Source: Nitrobacter vulgaris (lineage in GTDB: Bacteria; Pseudomonadota; Alphaproteobacteria; Rhizobiales; Xanthobacteraceae). From it: a stretch of DNA of 64,000 nucleotides. Under the pieces are notes generated by a model. It did no database searches and had not been told where the DNA came from. It saw nothing but the letters and a program-made list of their open reading frames with translations. This document shows, one piece after another, positions 35,835 through 44,867 of this stretch (position 1 is its first letter; every line of letters begins with the position of its first letter). The stretch covers positions 124,001-188,000 of the forward strand of contig NZ_MWPQ01000040.1 of the NCBI RefSeq assembly GCF_002028545.1, given 5' to 3'. Both the position numbers and the translations under genes were made by a program.

Positions 35835-36509
35835 ATGTCCCGCGAGACCGCCTCGTCCGAGATCACGCCCGAATTGCTGCTGCGCGCTTATGCCTGCGGC
35901 ATTTTTCCGATGGCGGAAAGTGTCGACGATCCGACGCTCTTCTGGGTCGAGCCGAAGATGCGCGGCGTCATTCCGCTTGAGAGCTTCCGAGTCCCGTCGC
36001 GGCTCGCGCGCACCGTCCGATCAGACAGTTTCACCGTGACCGTCGATACAGCCTTCGACGCGGTGATCGATGGCTGCGCCGCGCCACAACCTGGACGCGA
36101 CAATACCTGGATCAACCGTCGTATTCGCGAACTCTATGTAGGTCTGCACGAACTCGGCCATTGTCACAGTGTCGAGGTCTGGCAAAATGACCAACTCGCG
36201 GGCGGCCTCTATGGCGTCAGGCTCGGCCGCGCGTTTTTTGGGGAGAGCATGTTCCATGTCGTGCGGGACGCGTCGAAGGTTGCGCTCGTGCATCTGGTCG
36301 CCCGATTGATCGCGGGAGGCTTCGTCTTGCTCGACACCCAATTTGTGACCGACCATCTGCGCGGATTCGGTGCAATTGAAATCCCGCGCCGGCGTTACCG
36401 GGCCTTATTGGATGTTGCGCTGGAAGGCGACGCCGATTTCGGGACGCTGCCGCTTGACCAGCCGGTACCAGGCGCCGAAGCGCTCCGGATCATCGCCAGC
36501 CGCGGGTGA
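35835..36509 (+). CDS. aat: Leucyl/phenylalanyl-tRNA--protein transferase
   Basis: Adds Leu or Phe to N-terminal Lys/Arg of proteins, marking them for ClpAP (N-degron pathway); cytosolic. 224 residues. Typical segments: [16 protein letters not shown] near the start, [20 protein letters not shown], the [33 protein letters not shown] core near residue 110-145, and [31 protein letters not shown] 35835; the ribosome-binding site is weak. The gene is commonly close to accC and the DUF2155/NDUFA12 genes in Hyphomicrobiales, and the present order keeps part of that grouping. It is convergent with the chemotaxis receptor gene. Confidence 0.96.
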   Translation: MSRETASSEITPELLLRAYACGIFPMAESVDDPTLFWVEPKMRGVIPLESFRVPSRLARTVRSDSFTVTVDTAFDAVIDGCAAPQPGRDNTWINRRIRELYVGLHELGHCHSVEVWQNDQLAGGLYGVRLGRAFFGESMFHVVRDASKVALVHLVARLIAGGFVLLDTQFVTDHLRGFGAIEIPRRRYRALLDVALEGDADFGTLPLDQPVPGAEALRIIASRG

Positions 36510-36575
36510 CATCTTCGGCACTTGCCATCGACCGCACTGAAACGCCTTTGGCGCGCCCAGCGCGTGCCAGTGTCT

Positions 36576-38333
36576 TTACGCAGCTCGAACTGAATTCAGG
36601 AATTTCCCGACTTCGAGCTTAAGCCGGTTTCCGTCACTGGACAGTGACTGCGCCGCCGATAACACCTGTGACGAGGCTGTGCCTGTTTCCGTCGCACCGC
36701 GCCGTACGTCAGTAATGTTGGAAGATACCTGCTGGGTCCCTTGCGAGGCCTGCTGCACGTTCCGCGAGATTTCTTGCGTCGCAGCCCCTTGTTCTTCCAC
36801 CGCTGCCGCGATGATCGAGGCAATCTCCGAGAGCTTCTCGATCGTGCCGCCGATCTCCCTGATGGCATCGACCGAATGCTGCGTCGCGGCCTGGATGCCT
36901 GAAATTTGCTGGCCGATCTCGCCGGTGGCTTTCGCGGTCTGCTCGGCGAGCGCCTTCACCTCGGAAGCAACCACCGCAAAGCCCCGGCCAGCCTCGCCCG
37001 CCCGAGCCGCCTCGATAGTGGCGTTGAGGGCAAGCAGGTTTGTCTGACCTGCAATTGTGTTGATCAGCTCAACGACCTCTCCTATGTGGCCCGCGGCACG
37101 AGACAGCTCACCGACGCGATCATTGGTTTTACGGGCTTGGTCGACTGCTTCATTCGCAATGCGCGCTGATTCCTGCACCTGACGGCCGATCTCGGTGACG
37201 GACGATGCCAACTCTTCGGTTGCGGCGGCAACTGAATGAACGTTGGTCGATGCTTCCTCGGAAGCAGCCGCAACCGTCGTTGTCAGGTGCTGGGCCCGTT
37301 CGGCTGTGGAAGTCAGCGTACTGGCCGAGGCTTCCAGTTCGGTCGAGGCGGACGCGACTGTTTCCACGATCTCGCCTATGGCAGCTTCGAACGAATCGGC
37401 CAGCTTGATCATGTCGGCCTTCCGCTGCTGGGTGGCAATCTCGTCTTGATTCCTCTTCGCTTCGGCTTCCTCGCGAGCCTTCTGCTCGGACACGACCTTG
37501 AACCTCTCGACGGCGGCAGCGACGGCGCCAACTTCGTCCTTGCGGCCAAGTCCTGGCAGCACGACCGAGAAATTGCCTTCGGCCAGTTCCAGCATGGATT
37601 TGGTCAGCGCCGAGATCGGTTTGGCAATAGTGACGATCGACAAGACGCAGGCGCCGATTAGCAGCAGTGCAACCGCGGCACCGAGCATCATCGAGATCCG
37701 TTCAGCCGACGCTCCTTCGCGTGCCGCCGCTGCTTTTTCCTCTTCAACGCGCCCCGTGGCGAACTCGACGACCTTCTCCGAGACTTCGGCCAACTCCTTC
37801 GCTGTCGGTAGGGCGACTTCCTTCGTCAGTCGGACAGCCTCATTCTCAAGCTTGGCAAGCCCTGCGCCGACATCCGCCTTCATGTCGGCACCCTGTTTTG
37901 CTTCGATCTCCAGCAATTCGCCGCGTGCTGCGCCAATCGGCTTGGCCGCATTGTTCAGATACTGGTCGGCAAGCTGATTCATCTTCTCAAGTCTCGCACG
38001 GTTTTCGGCCGACTTCGAAAGCTTAAGGGCTTCACTGATGAATCCCCGTGCAGCCTTGTAATGATTAACGACATCTTCTTGTGCAGCCAGCAGCTGCGCC
38101 CGCGTGCTTGCGAGACGAATATCACGGACTCCGATTATCATGCCGCGAGTCGATGATTTCGCTTCGATGCCTTTCTTTGCGAGCAGATTCTGATTTCCTG
38201 CTTTCTCGTTAGCTTGGCGCACCGCATCGCTACCGCTCATCTGAGCATAGATCAGTGCGACAACCATAACGACGCTGAGTAACGATGTGATCGCGAGCTT
38301 TGTGCCGATTCGCAGATTCTCGATGAAACGCAT
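36576..38333 (-). CDS. Methyl-accepting chemotaxis protein
   Basis: 585 residues, inner membrane. Start ATG 38333 (MRFIENLRIGTKL) follows GGAGC with about 8 bases spacing; the frame extends 11 codons further but without support. Membrane helix 1 at about 12-32, a periplasmic helical bundle (about 35-205), helix 2 at about 215-235, HAMP, then a long cytoplasmic coiled coil with the hairpin tip EVVELINTIAGQTNLLALNATIEAARAGEAGRGFAVVASEVKALA (split here into its parts) near residue 420-465. The receptor reads an extracytoplasmic signal and controls CheA; no other che gene is in the window. It lies between aat and DUF2155, which are neighbours in related genomes as far as I recall. Confidence 0.95.
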   Translation of the reverse strand: MRFIENLRIGTKLAITSLLSVVMVVALIYAQMSGSDAVRQANEKAGNQNLLAKKGIEAKSSTRGMIIGVRDIRLASTRAQLLAAQEDVVNHYKAARGFISEALKLSKSAENRARLEKMNQLADQYLNNAAKPIGAARGELLEIEAKQGADMKADVGAGLAKLENEAVRLTKEVALPTAKELAEVSEKVVEFATGRVEEEKAAAAREGASAERISMMLGAAVALLLIGACVLSIVTIAKPISALTKSMLELAEGNFSVVLPGLGRKDEVGAVAAAVERFKVVSEQKAREEAEAKRNQDEIATQQRKADMIKLADSFEAAIGEIVETVASASTELEASASTLTSTAERAQHLTTTVAAASEEASTNVHSVAAATEELASSVTEIGRQVQESARIANEAVDQARKTNDRVGELSRAAGHIGEVVELINTIAGQTNLLALNATIEAARAGEAGRGFAVVASEVKALAEQTAKATGEIGQQISGIQAATQHSVDAIREIGGTIEKLSEIASIIAAAVEEQGAATQEISRNVQQASQGTQQVSSNITDVRRGATETGTASSQVLSAAQSLSSDGNRLKLEVGKFLNSVRAA

Positions 38334-38526
38334 CGTAAGTAGCTCCAGAAAATTAGGCTGCGGCACTCGTATGGGCTGATTAGCAATGTTTCGAATCGCC
38401 GACGATAACGGGCCGATCGGAGCAATAGGCCCTCAGATGCGAATAAATTGTTAGCAACGGACGGATCACGAGAGAGCCACCCAAAATTGCCTCCCGGCCG
38501 GCCAACCGTAGTTGAGGCTTTCAGGA

Positions 38527-39468
38527 CTATCGCCCGAATGGCGGGAACGAAGGATTGCCCTGCGGTTGCCGTTGTGGCGGAGGCGATGGCGCCGGTTGGG
38601 ATGGCGGTGCCGGCTGACGCGACTGGCGCGCGGATGGCCGTGGGCGCTTGGTCGAAGGCGGCGCGGGCTTCGGCTCATCCGGCTGCGCGGCGATAACAGT
38701 CGTCTCCGGATCCTTGCAGTCGGTTAACCAGACGTCATAGATCGGATGCTCAACGCCATGCAGGCCTGGGCTTGACGCGAACATCCAGCCGGAGAAAATC
38801 CGCTTCACCTCGCCCTGAAGCGTGATCTCATCGACCTCGACAAAGGCGTCAGTATTAGCGGCCTCGGTCGCGGGCCGCGTGTAGCAAGCGTTGGTCTTCA
38901 CCCGCAGCGCGCCGAACTGCACTGTTTCTCCGACATCCTCATCAAAATGGATGATGCGGCCGGTGATCTTGTCAAGGCCGGAAAATGCCGCCTTCTTGTT
39001 CACAACCTTCTCGGCCGGGGCCTCGGTGACGACCTCGTCGCCGGGTTGCAGCGTGGCCGGCGTTGGCGGCGCCGGTCGCGTGGAACTCTGTTCGGGAGCC
39101 TTAGGAGGTGAAGGCGGCGCGACGGCTACGCCACCTGGAGCATTGCCACTTGGGGCATTCTGCGGAACCACGGTGGTGCCGGGCGGCGGCGGCAGCGGCT
39201 GGGACTGAACCGGGCCGGGCGGTGGAGCACCTTGCCCCGGCGCAGGATGCATGGGCGCCGGCAGCACCCGTCCTTGTTGCGGCAAGTCGGGCACTTCTTC
39301 CTCGTCGTCCTCAGGCGCGACCTGACCCTGTGGAATCGCGCCGGGCGGACGCGGCGGGGAGTCTGAAAAAATATTACCAATTTGGGCGCGCGCAGAAGGC
39401 GCGGCAACGACGAGGGCAGCGCTCGCAAAAGCTGCACAACCGGCTATAACAATAGTTCGAAACATCAT
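38527..39468 (-). CDS. Exported DUF2155 protein with Pro-rich segments
   Basis: 313 residues. Signal peptide (MMFRTIVIAGCAAFASAALVVAAPSARA), a Pro/Gly/Gln-rich low-complexity stretch to about residue 160, then the DUF2155 core: KAAFSGLDKITGRIIHFD, VGETVQFGALRVKTNACYTRP, DEITLQGEVKRIFSGWMFASSPGLHGVEHPIYDVWLTDC (given in parts), followed by another Pro-rich tail. DUF2155 (COG4765) is a periplasmic family specific to Alphaproteobacteria with unknown role, normally next to the NDUFA12-like gene. Here a FecR-domain gene lies between the two. Confidence 0.9.
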   Translation of the reverse strand: MMFRTIVIAGCAAFASAALVVAAPSARAQIGNIFSDSPPRPPGAIPQGQVAPEDDEEEVPDLPQQGRVLPAPMHPAPGQGAPPPGPVQSQPLPPPPGTTVVPQNAPSGNAPGGVAVAPPSPPKAPEQSSTRPAPPTPATLQPGDEVVTEAPAEKVVNKKAAFSGLDKITGRIIHFDEDVGETVQFGALRVKTNACYTRPATEAANTDAFVEVDEITLQGEVKRIFSGWMFASSPGLHGVEHPIYDVWLTDCKDPETTVIAAQPDEPKPAPPSTKRPRPSARQSRQPAPPSQPAPSPPPQRQPQGNPSFPPFGR

Positions 39469-39892
39469 GCGCGGCTTTGTGAGGCTCGAATCAGGGCCGG
39501 ACCATTGTACAGGGATTAAAGGCTCCGAGCCGCTCGCCGCATCCGGTTAACACGTCGATTGCGGCGGGGAAAGGGCGGCCTGCTCCGCGTCCACTGACGG
39601 CTGCTGCAGTGCGCTTTCCCCATCGAGTAACTGGTCGCGCGGAACGCAGATGCAGACGACACCGAGGGTCGAACCGCGGTCCCCTTTAGTGCCGGATCGG
39701 CACCACCCGCAAGGCGAGTAGCACGCCCCACTCCGCAGGTTCTGAGGATGCAGGTGCTCAGCGTGGATTTACAGCAACAGACGCGATCAATCGCTCGTAT
39801 AGGGTTTTTGAGAGGATCGGGGGTTGGCGCATTCCGATTATTCAAGGGTATACTTGCCCCGGATTTGTCAGTTTTGAGTGTCGGGAATTGCC
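39469..39892. other. Gene-free stretch upstream of the FecR-domain gene
   Basis: 424 bases between divergent genes. It should hold both promoters. Minus and plus frames crossing it are rich in Arg/Ser/Pro with no recognisable motif. No hairpin terminator or RNA gene was seen. Confidence 0.45.
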
Positions 39893-41656
39893 ATGAGCCG
39901 GACGGAGGGGCTTTATATCGCGATGACGGCGGCTGCGCTGGCGCTCGGGGGCGCAACGGCGCAGGCTCAGCAGGTCGGCACTGCATCGGCAGTCAACCCC
40001 GCCGCAACCGCCAACCTGAAGACCATCGTCATCGGCCAATCGATCGCCCACAAGGAACACATCCAGACCAAGTCTAGCGGCTCGGTGCAGTTGCTGTTCC
40101 TCGACAAGACCTCGATGACCATCGGTCCGAACAGCGACCTCACAATCGATGAATACGTCTATGACCCGAAAGCCAACACCGGCAAGCTGGCGGCAACTCT
40201 CGGCAAGGGCGCGCTGCGTTTCGTAGGTGGTCAGATCAGCCACAACGGCGATGCCGAGATCAAGACCGCGTCGGCTTTGATCGGCATTCGTGGCGGCGTG
40301 ATGATGACTGACGGAAAAGGCGGCATCTATTCCGGCTATGGCACAATGACCGTCACGTCCGGTGGCCGGTCCGTCGCGCTGGGCGCCGGCGAGTTCACAC
40401 AGACACAAGCCGGTGCCCCCCCAACGCCGCCCGACCTACCGCCGCCAGGGTTCGTGCAGCAGCAGATCGCTATCTTCCAGAGCGCGGCCGGTCAAACGGG
40501 CGGCGTACGCGCAGGCGCGGCATCGGCGAAGAATATTGCGACGGCTGCGCAAAGAGCGACAGGATCCTCCAACGGAATGGTGACCGGATCGGGTGCTCCT
40601 CCCACGCCCGCTCCGCCCCCTATTGTCGAGCAACTCAGCGCGATTTCATCAGCTTTCACCCAGTCGATCCAGATCTCCAATCAGGCGGAGGCGGTGCAAC
40701 AGATCGCACAGGATCAGCTTACGGACAAATCACCGCCGGACAATCACAACTCTCTACCGACGGACAACAACACGCCCCCGCCCAACGCCCGGCCGTCGGT
40801 GACGCTGCGCGGATATGTCGGCGGAGTGGACGTCATCAACGACAACCAGCCCACGATGAGACCGGTAAGTGGCACGTCCGAAATCACCCTCGACGCCGCC
40901 AATAATCGCGTACAGGGAAACCTGGATATCTACGCGTTCGACTCGAGAAATCCGTTCACGCAGCTTGCCGGCACAATTCACGCGCTGTTCGAGTTCGGGT
41001 CGAAAGGATCGAGCGGCCCGGCCAACAGCGCTTACGTAGACTACAACAATTTCTACGCGAATACGCCCAACAACAGTGTTGTCAACGGCGTACCGGTTAA
41101 CGGCGTGATGGTGTCAGCCAACGGCGCAGCCACCAGCCAGATCGTCAACGGCGCAATTCCGAACCTGACGCCCTGTCAGTGCGAATATACGCGCTGGGGT
41201 TTCTGGTCGGTTGAATCGACGAGTACCAATCCGAACACCCAAACCCCGCGCGAAGTCCTCGTGGGCACCTGGGTCGCCGGCCGGCCAGTGGGCAGCATCA
41301 GCGACGTCCCAACGATAGGCCAAGCAACCTATACCGGACACGTCATCGCCAACGTGAATAATGCAGGCTTCGTCGCCGGAGGGTTCTCGAACACCGTTGA
41401 TTTTGGAGCGCGCACCGGTGCGGTGAGCGTGACCAATCTCGACAACACCAACTATTCCGGCACCGTTAATTTTGACAACGACCCACGCAATTTCGGCGGT
41501 ATGATCGCCGGTAACAACAACAATCGTAGCATGACCCTGCAAGGCAGCTTCTTCCAGGGTCCGAGCAGCCCGGTCGGCGAAATGGGTGGGCGCGTTGGGA
41601 TTTCGGGAGACAACAATTATTTCGGCAGCGGCATTTTCGCGGGCACCAAGCGCTGA
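39893..41656 (+). CDS. FecR-domain exported protein with C-terminal TbpB-like barrel
   Basis: 587 residues. Signal peptide (MSRTEGLYIAMTAAALALGG, then ATAQAQ), FecR domain at about 35-170 (VIGQSIAHKEHIQTKSSGSV, LFLDKTSMTIGPNSDLTIDEYVYDP, TASALIGIRGGV), a Pro/Asn-rich linker at about 180-300, then a beta-rich region with RPVSGTSEITLDAANNRV and, at the C-terminus, TNYSGTVNFDN, SMTLQGSFFQGP and GEMGGRVGISGDNNYFGSGIFAG. The last part follows the pattern of TbpB-like 8-strand barrels found in Slam clients (G-x-F-G, E-x-GG, G-x-F-A-G). No lipobox cysteine is seen, so it would not be a lipoprotein. The ATG at 39893 was chosen over GTG 39878. A strong terminator follows. Confidence 0.82.
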   Translation: MSRTEGLYIAMTAAALALGGATAQAQQVGTASAVNPAATANLKTIVIGQSIAHKEHIQTKSSGSVQLLFLDKTSMTIGPNSDLTIDEYVYDPKANTGKLAATLGKGALRFVGGQISHNGDAEIKTASALIGIRGGVMMTDGKGGIYSGYGTMTVTSGGRSVALGAGEFTQTQAGAPPTPPDLPPPGFVQQQIAIFQSAAGQTGGVRAGAASAKNIATAAQRATGSSNGMVTGSGAPPTPAPPPIVEQLSAISSAFTQSIQISNQAEAVQQIAQDQLTDKSPPDNHNSLPTDNNTPPPNARPSVTLRGYVGGVDVINDNQPTMRPVSGTSEITLDAANNRVQGNLDIYAFDSRNPFTQLAGTIHALFEFGSKGSSGPANSAYVDYNNFYANTPNNSVVNGVPVNGVMVSANGAATSQIVNGAIPNLTPCQCEYTRWGFWSVESTSTNPNTQTPREVLVGTWVAGRPVGSISDVPTIGQATYTGHVIANVNNAGFVAGGFSNTVDFGARTGAVSVTNLDNTNYSGTVNFDNDPRNFGGMIAGNNNNRSMTLQGSFFQGPSSPVGEMGGRVGISGDNNYFGSGIFAGTKR

Positions 41657-41686
41657 CAGCGCTTGCTCGCAAAACCGGCTCGCATG

Positions 41687-41716
41687 ACCGGCATCACCGC
41701 GTTGATGCCGGTTTTT
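41687..41716 (+). terminator. Rho-independent terminator after the FecR-domain gene
   Basis: A perfect 10-bp stem ACCGGCATCA/TGATGCCGGT (41687-41696 with 41703-41712), 6-base loop, then TTTTC. It lies 30 bases after the stop and abuts the stop codon of the convergent NDUFA12-like gene. Confidence 0.9.
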
Positions 41717-42127
41717 CTAGTGCCCCGGTGTCCAGGGCTGGTAATCGCCGGTCGCCTTCGGACGGCGGCCGCTCGCCAGCGTCGAGCCGGACGGCCGATA
41801 GGCTGCCGGCGTCCCGGTCATGTTCGGCACATGCGGCTTCTGCCATTCGCGCGGCTGATAGTTCTCTTTGGTAGGTGGAACATCCACGATGTGATGAATC
41901 CAGCCATGCCATTCGGGCGGAATGCGGCTGGCTTCCGCAAGGCCATTGTAGATCACCCAGCGCCGCTCGAAGCCAAGCGTCGGGTCGATCTTCCCGCCGC
42001 GCGTCCGGTAATAGCAGTTACCCTGGCTGTCTTTGCCGACCAGTTCGCCAAATCGCGCGGTCCAAAGCTGCGTACCGAAGGTCTGGCTGTTCCACCAGGT
42101 AAAGAGTTTGAGGAAAAACTGCTTCAT
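41717..42127 (-). CDS. NDUFA12-like NADH:ubiquinone oxidoreductase accessory subunit
   Basis: 136 residues matching the alphaproteobacterial homologue of mitochondrial NDUFA12 (B17.2): FFLKLFTWWNSQTFGTQLWT, VGKDSQGNCYYRTRGG, RRWVIYNG, EASRIPPEWHGWIHHIVDVPP and KENYQPREWQKPHVPNMTGT. In Paracoccus the homologue is a supernumerary subunit of complex I on the cytoplasmic side. Start ATG at 42127. In related genomes it sits beside DUF2155; here the FecR-domain gene separates them. Two other complex I-related homologues are at 47707-49115. Confidence 0.95.
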   Translation of the reverse strand: MKQFFLKLFTWWNSQTFGTQLWTARFGELVGKDSQGNCYYRTRGGKIDPTLGFERRWVIYNGLAEASRIPPEWHGWIHHIVDVPPTKENYQPREWQKPHVPNMTGTPAAYRPSGSTLASGRRPKATGDYQPWTPGH

Positions 42128-42464
42128 TGCCGCAAATCCGTCGCGGGAGTTTCACGGACCCTCCGCAAGGGTTCGCATTCCGACTGGTTTGATGCCATCC
42201 CGCCGAGGTCTTGTCCAGCCAACCGCGGCCAAATAGCGCGACCCGGGGTCCGCCGGCAGCACCGCAGCACCAAAGGGTCCAAATCTGCGGGTTGCACTTC
42301 GGCTGACACGCCTTTACCCAACCCTCCTCATCCAAGCGTGGTCTGGCATCATCCAAGGCGAGCAATAGCGCAGAAATGACGGGCCGCAGGTGTTCTGCGG
42401 CTGTTGACTGGCCCACTAAAACTTTGAATGTTGCCTCTCAGGCATAAAGAACAAAGGCTGTGAA
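42128..42464. other. Intergenic region, no gene recognised
   Basis: 337 bases between the divergent NDUFA12-like and first GNAT genes. Plus and minus frames crossing it have no recognisable protein features. The right end carries AAAGGCTG just before the GNAT start. Confidence 0.45.
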
Positions 42465-42746
42465 ATGTCCGAAGTCGTCAACAACATGGAAAAGCATCGC
42501 TACGAACTCGAAGTGGACGGGCATATCGCTGCAACCTACTATCGATTTCTGGACGGGGTTCTTGTCTTCACGCACACCAAGGTGCCGCCCGAACTCGAAG
42601 GCAAGGGCATCGGCTCAGAGCTGGTGAAGGGCGCGCTGGATCAGGTGCGCGCGGATAAATTCAGGGCTAGCGCTCAATGCCCCTTCGTGAAGGCGTGGCT
42701 CGAGAAACATCCGGACTATGCCGATCTGCTGAGGCCTAATTTGTGA
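42465..42746 (+). CDS. Small GNAT-fold N-acetyltransferase (NATD1/YjdJ-like), copy 1
   Basis: 93 residues, a minimal one-domain GNAT: YELEVDGHIAATYYRFLDGVLVFTHTKVPPELEGKGIGSELVKGAL, where KGIGSELV is the acetyl-CoA pyrophosphate loop, followed by CPFVKAWLEKHPDY at the C-terminus, the usual ending of the YjdJ/NATD1 group. Acceptor substrate unknown; cytosolic. AAAGGCTG upstream serves as ribosome-binding site. A paralogous gene begins 25 bases downstream, so the two form a tandem pair. Confidence 0.9.
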   Translation: MSEVVNNMEKHRYELEVDGHIAATYYRFLDGVLVFTHTKVPPELEGKGIGSELVKGALDQVRADKFRASAQCPFVKAWLEKHPDYADLLRPNL

Positions 42747-42771
42747 GAAGGCGCGAGGCCCCGTCTCAGGC

Positions 42772-43044
42772 ATGACCGCCGTCTACGACAACAAAGCCCT
42801 GAGCCGGTTTGAACTTGAAGCCGAAGGCGGCGTTGCTTTCGCAAAGTACCGCCTTGCGCCCGGTATGGTCGTGATCACTCACACAGAAGTGCCACGCGAA
42901 CTGCGTGGCCGTGGCATCGCCTCGACGTTGGTGAAGGGCGCGCTGACGCTGATCCGGGCTGAGGGCCTCAAGGTCGCAGCCCGCTGCGAGTTCGTGGCCG
43001 CTTATCTCGACAAGCATCCGGAAGAAGCCGACCGAGTGGAATGA
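42772..43044 (+). CDS. Small GNAT-fold N-acetyltransferase (NATD1/YjdJ-like), copy 2
   Basis: 90 residues, clearly paralogous to the preceding gene: FELEAEGGVAFAKYRLAPGMVVITHTEVPRELRGRGIASTLVKGAL with the RGRGIAS acetyl-CoA loop, then CEFVAAYLDKHPEEAD. Shared positions (TH-T-VP-EL-G-GI-S-LVKGAL) show the pair arose by tandem duplication, but many residues differ, so the duplication is old. It is probably in one operon with copy 1 (25-base gap). Confidence 0.9.
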   Translation: MTAVYDNKALSRFELEAEGGVAFAKYRLAPGMVVITHTEVPRELRGRGIASTLVKGALTLIRAEGLKVAARCEFVAAYLDKHPEEADRVE

Positions 43045-43150
43045 GGCCGCGTCTAACGCATGCGTTCGCAGCCTCATCAAAACGCACGCCTTTCTCTTAT
43101 CGAGACGACGTGTCCATCAGCGGACCGTCCAGATGCGCTCTTCTATCCCA

Positions 43151-43525
43151 TCAGTGCTTCATGTCGGGCGGCAACTTGCCACCGTTAGCTGCCAGTTGAG
43201 CCATCATCTGCTTATGCAGCCAGACGTTCATCGCCGCGGAATCGTTGGTGTCGCCCGGGTATTTCAGGTCCTTCGCCAGTTCCTTGCGAGCACTCAGGCT
43301 GGAGTCGACATCAAGCGCCTTCATCAGATCAACGATCGAGGTCCGCCATGCCAGCTTTTCCTTCTTGGCGGTGACGGCTTTGTCGAGAATGGCCGCGACA
43401 TCGACGCCCTTCGATGCCGAGCCCTCCGACGAGGGCGCAGCACCGCTACCCGCCTCACCTGTCGGTGTTGCCGCTTCGGCGTGCGTGCCGAAGACGGCGC
43501 TCATGATCTTTCCAAATATGCTCAT
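43151..43525 (-). CDS. DUF3597 protein
   Basis: 124 residues. MSIFGKIMSAVFG opens the protein, then an Ala/Ser/Gly-rich linker (about 18-40), then the DUF3597 core: VDVAAILDKAVTAKKEKLAWRTSIVDLMKALDVDSSLSARKELAKDL, YPGDTNDSAAMNVWLHKQMM and a GGKLPPDMKH tail. The core helices resemble the LysM-adjacent domain in some exported proteins, but no signal peptide is present here. Small DUF3597 proteins are common in proteobacteria and have no known function. ATG 43525; single-gene unit. Confidence 0.9.
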   Translation of the reverse strand: MSIFGKIMSAVFGTHAEAATPTGEAGSGAAPSSEGSASKGVDVAAILDKAVTAKKEKLAWRTSIVDLMKALDVDSSLSARKELAKDLKYPGDTNDSAAMNVWLHKQMMAQLAANGGKLPPDMKH

Positions 43526-43940
43526 TGTGCCGCTCCCAATTGCTTCAGTCTTTGAACCAAATTCGCGGCGGAACCTCGCGTCTATTTCCGCCGGATCGCC
43601 AAAAGAGTAACCGGCTCACTGTGGCTTGCCAATGCGGACATGCTGGCAGCGCATTCGGCACCAGTTGTATTCAAACCTGCACGCTCCGCTGCAACAACAA
43701 AAACGGCAGGCAGTCGAACCAACGTGTGCCGGCATGCCGGTCACCCGGCGCAGAGTGACATCAAAATTCACTCAACCGTGAGCAACTAAAATCGCAGATC
43801 GGAATTAGAATGGTCTTACAGGTCGCGGCAAGACCAGGTTGCTTGCCCTTGCGTCTGGTCTTGATCGTGATCGTTTCCGAAGGGGCGAACTCGCGCCTTC
43901 CGGCGGCCAGAGATCGACCCGCGAAAGGGAGACAACGAAC
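43526..43940. other. Intergenic region, no gene recognised
   Basis: 415 bases between the divergent DUF3597 and DUF2189 genes. Frames in the middle (43525-43758, 43810-44043) are Arg/Cys-rich or run through the DUF2189 start in another frame. The stretch 43720-43810 is AT-richer and could contain promoters. Confidence 0.45.
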
Positions 43941-44867
43941 ATGGCCACTTATCCTGTTGACATTACGTCACACTCGGGAATGGCCGGCGCAGACAGACCT
44001 GTGGTCCGTCACATCGGCTTACCCGACCTCCTCGATGCGTTGAGGTTGGGCTGGGAAGACTTCAAGGCGGTTCCCAGCCACGCCATCGTCCTTTGCGTTA
44101 TCTATCCCATAATTGGCATTGTTTTAGCGCGAATAGCGCTTGGCTACTCGGTCCTGCCGCTCCTGTTTCCGGTCGCCGCCGGTTTTGCCCTGATTGGGCC
44201 ATTTGCGGCGCTAGGACTTTATGAACTGAGCTATCGCCGCGAGCTCGGCCAAGAAGCCTCCGCCTGGCACGCGTTCGGAGTGCTACGGGCGCCGTCGTTT
44301 GGATCGATGCTTGGACTGGGCGGCTTGCTCCTGGTCATTTTCTTCGTGTGGGTGGCAGTGGCTCACGCGATCTACGTGTCCACCTTCGGTAACACTCCGG
44401 CAGCGGCAATGCCCGATTTCTTCACGCAGGTCTTCGCCACGTCCGAGGGCTGGCGCATGATCATGATCGGCGTCGGCGTCGGGTTCCTGTTCGCGGCCGT
44501 CGCGCTGTGCATCAGCATTGTGTCGTTCCCGCTAATGCTTCATCAACACGCCGACATGAGCGACGCCATGCTGACGTCAATGCGCGTGGTTGCGAAGAAT
44601 CCGATCGCAGCTGCGGAATGGGGTCTGATCGTTGTTGTCCTGCTGACGCTCGGGTCGATTCCCTTCTTCCTCGGCCTCACGATCGTCATGCCGTTGCTGG
44701 GTCATGCGACGTGGCATCTCTATCGTAAAGCGATCGAGAGCCCTTTAACCTCGTCAGCACACGAGCCTCCGGAAACGGAGAAAGAAAAACGCTACGCGGC
44801 CGATTTCCCGTCCGTCTTGTTGCCCCCATACGGGCGCAAGCACCGGTTCTTCGATAGTTCGGATTGA
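43941..44867 (+). CDS. DUF2189 integral membrane protein
   Basis: 308 residues. ATG 43941 is preceded by GGGAGACAACGAAC. The N-terminal cytoplasmic part ends with IGLPDLLDALRLGWEDFKAVPSHAIVLCVIYP, the standard DUF2189 opening, followed by about six membrane helices (IYPIIGIVLARIALGY, LLFPVAAGFALIGPFAALGLYELSY, MLGLGGLLLVIFFVWVAVAH, IMIGVGVGFLFAAVALCISI, LIVVVLLTLGSIPFFLGLTI and so on). The HATWHLYRKAI segment after the last helix is also typical. Inner membrane; function unknown in all organisms I know of. A long frame from 43839 would add an unlikely N-terminus. Confidence 0.9.
   Translation: MATYPVDITSHSGMAGADRPVVRHIGLPDLLDALRLGWEDFKAVPSHAIVLCVIYPIIGIVLARIALGYSVLPLLFPVAAGFALIGPFAALGLYELSYRRELGQEASAWHAFGVLRAPSFGSMLGLGGLLLVIFFVWVAVAHAIYVSTFGNTPAAAMPDFFTQVFATSEGWRMIMIGVGVGFLFAAVALCISIVSFPLMLHQHADMSDAMLTSMRVVAKNPIAAAEWGLIVVVLLTLGSIPFFLGLTIVMPLLGHATWHLYRKAIESPLTSSAHEPPETEKEKRYAADFPSVLLPPYGRKHRFFDSSD

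Noticed and set aside
39516-39986. Minus-strand frame of 156 codons
   Set aside because: Ser/Arg/Pro-rich, overlaps the FecR-domain gene start, and has no family pattern.
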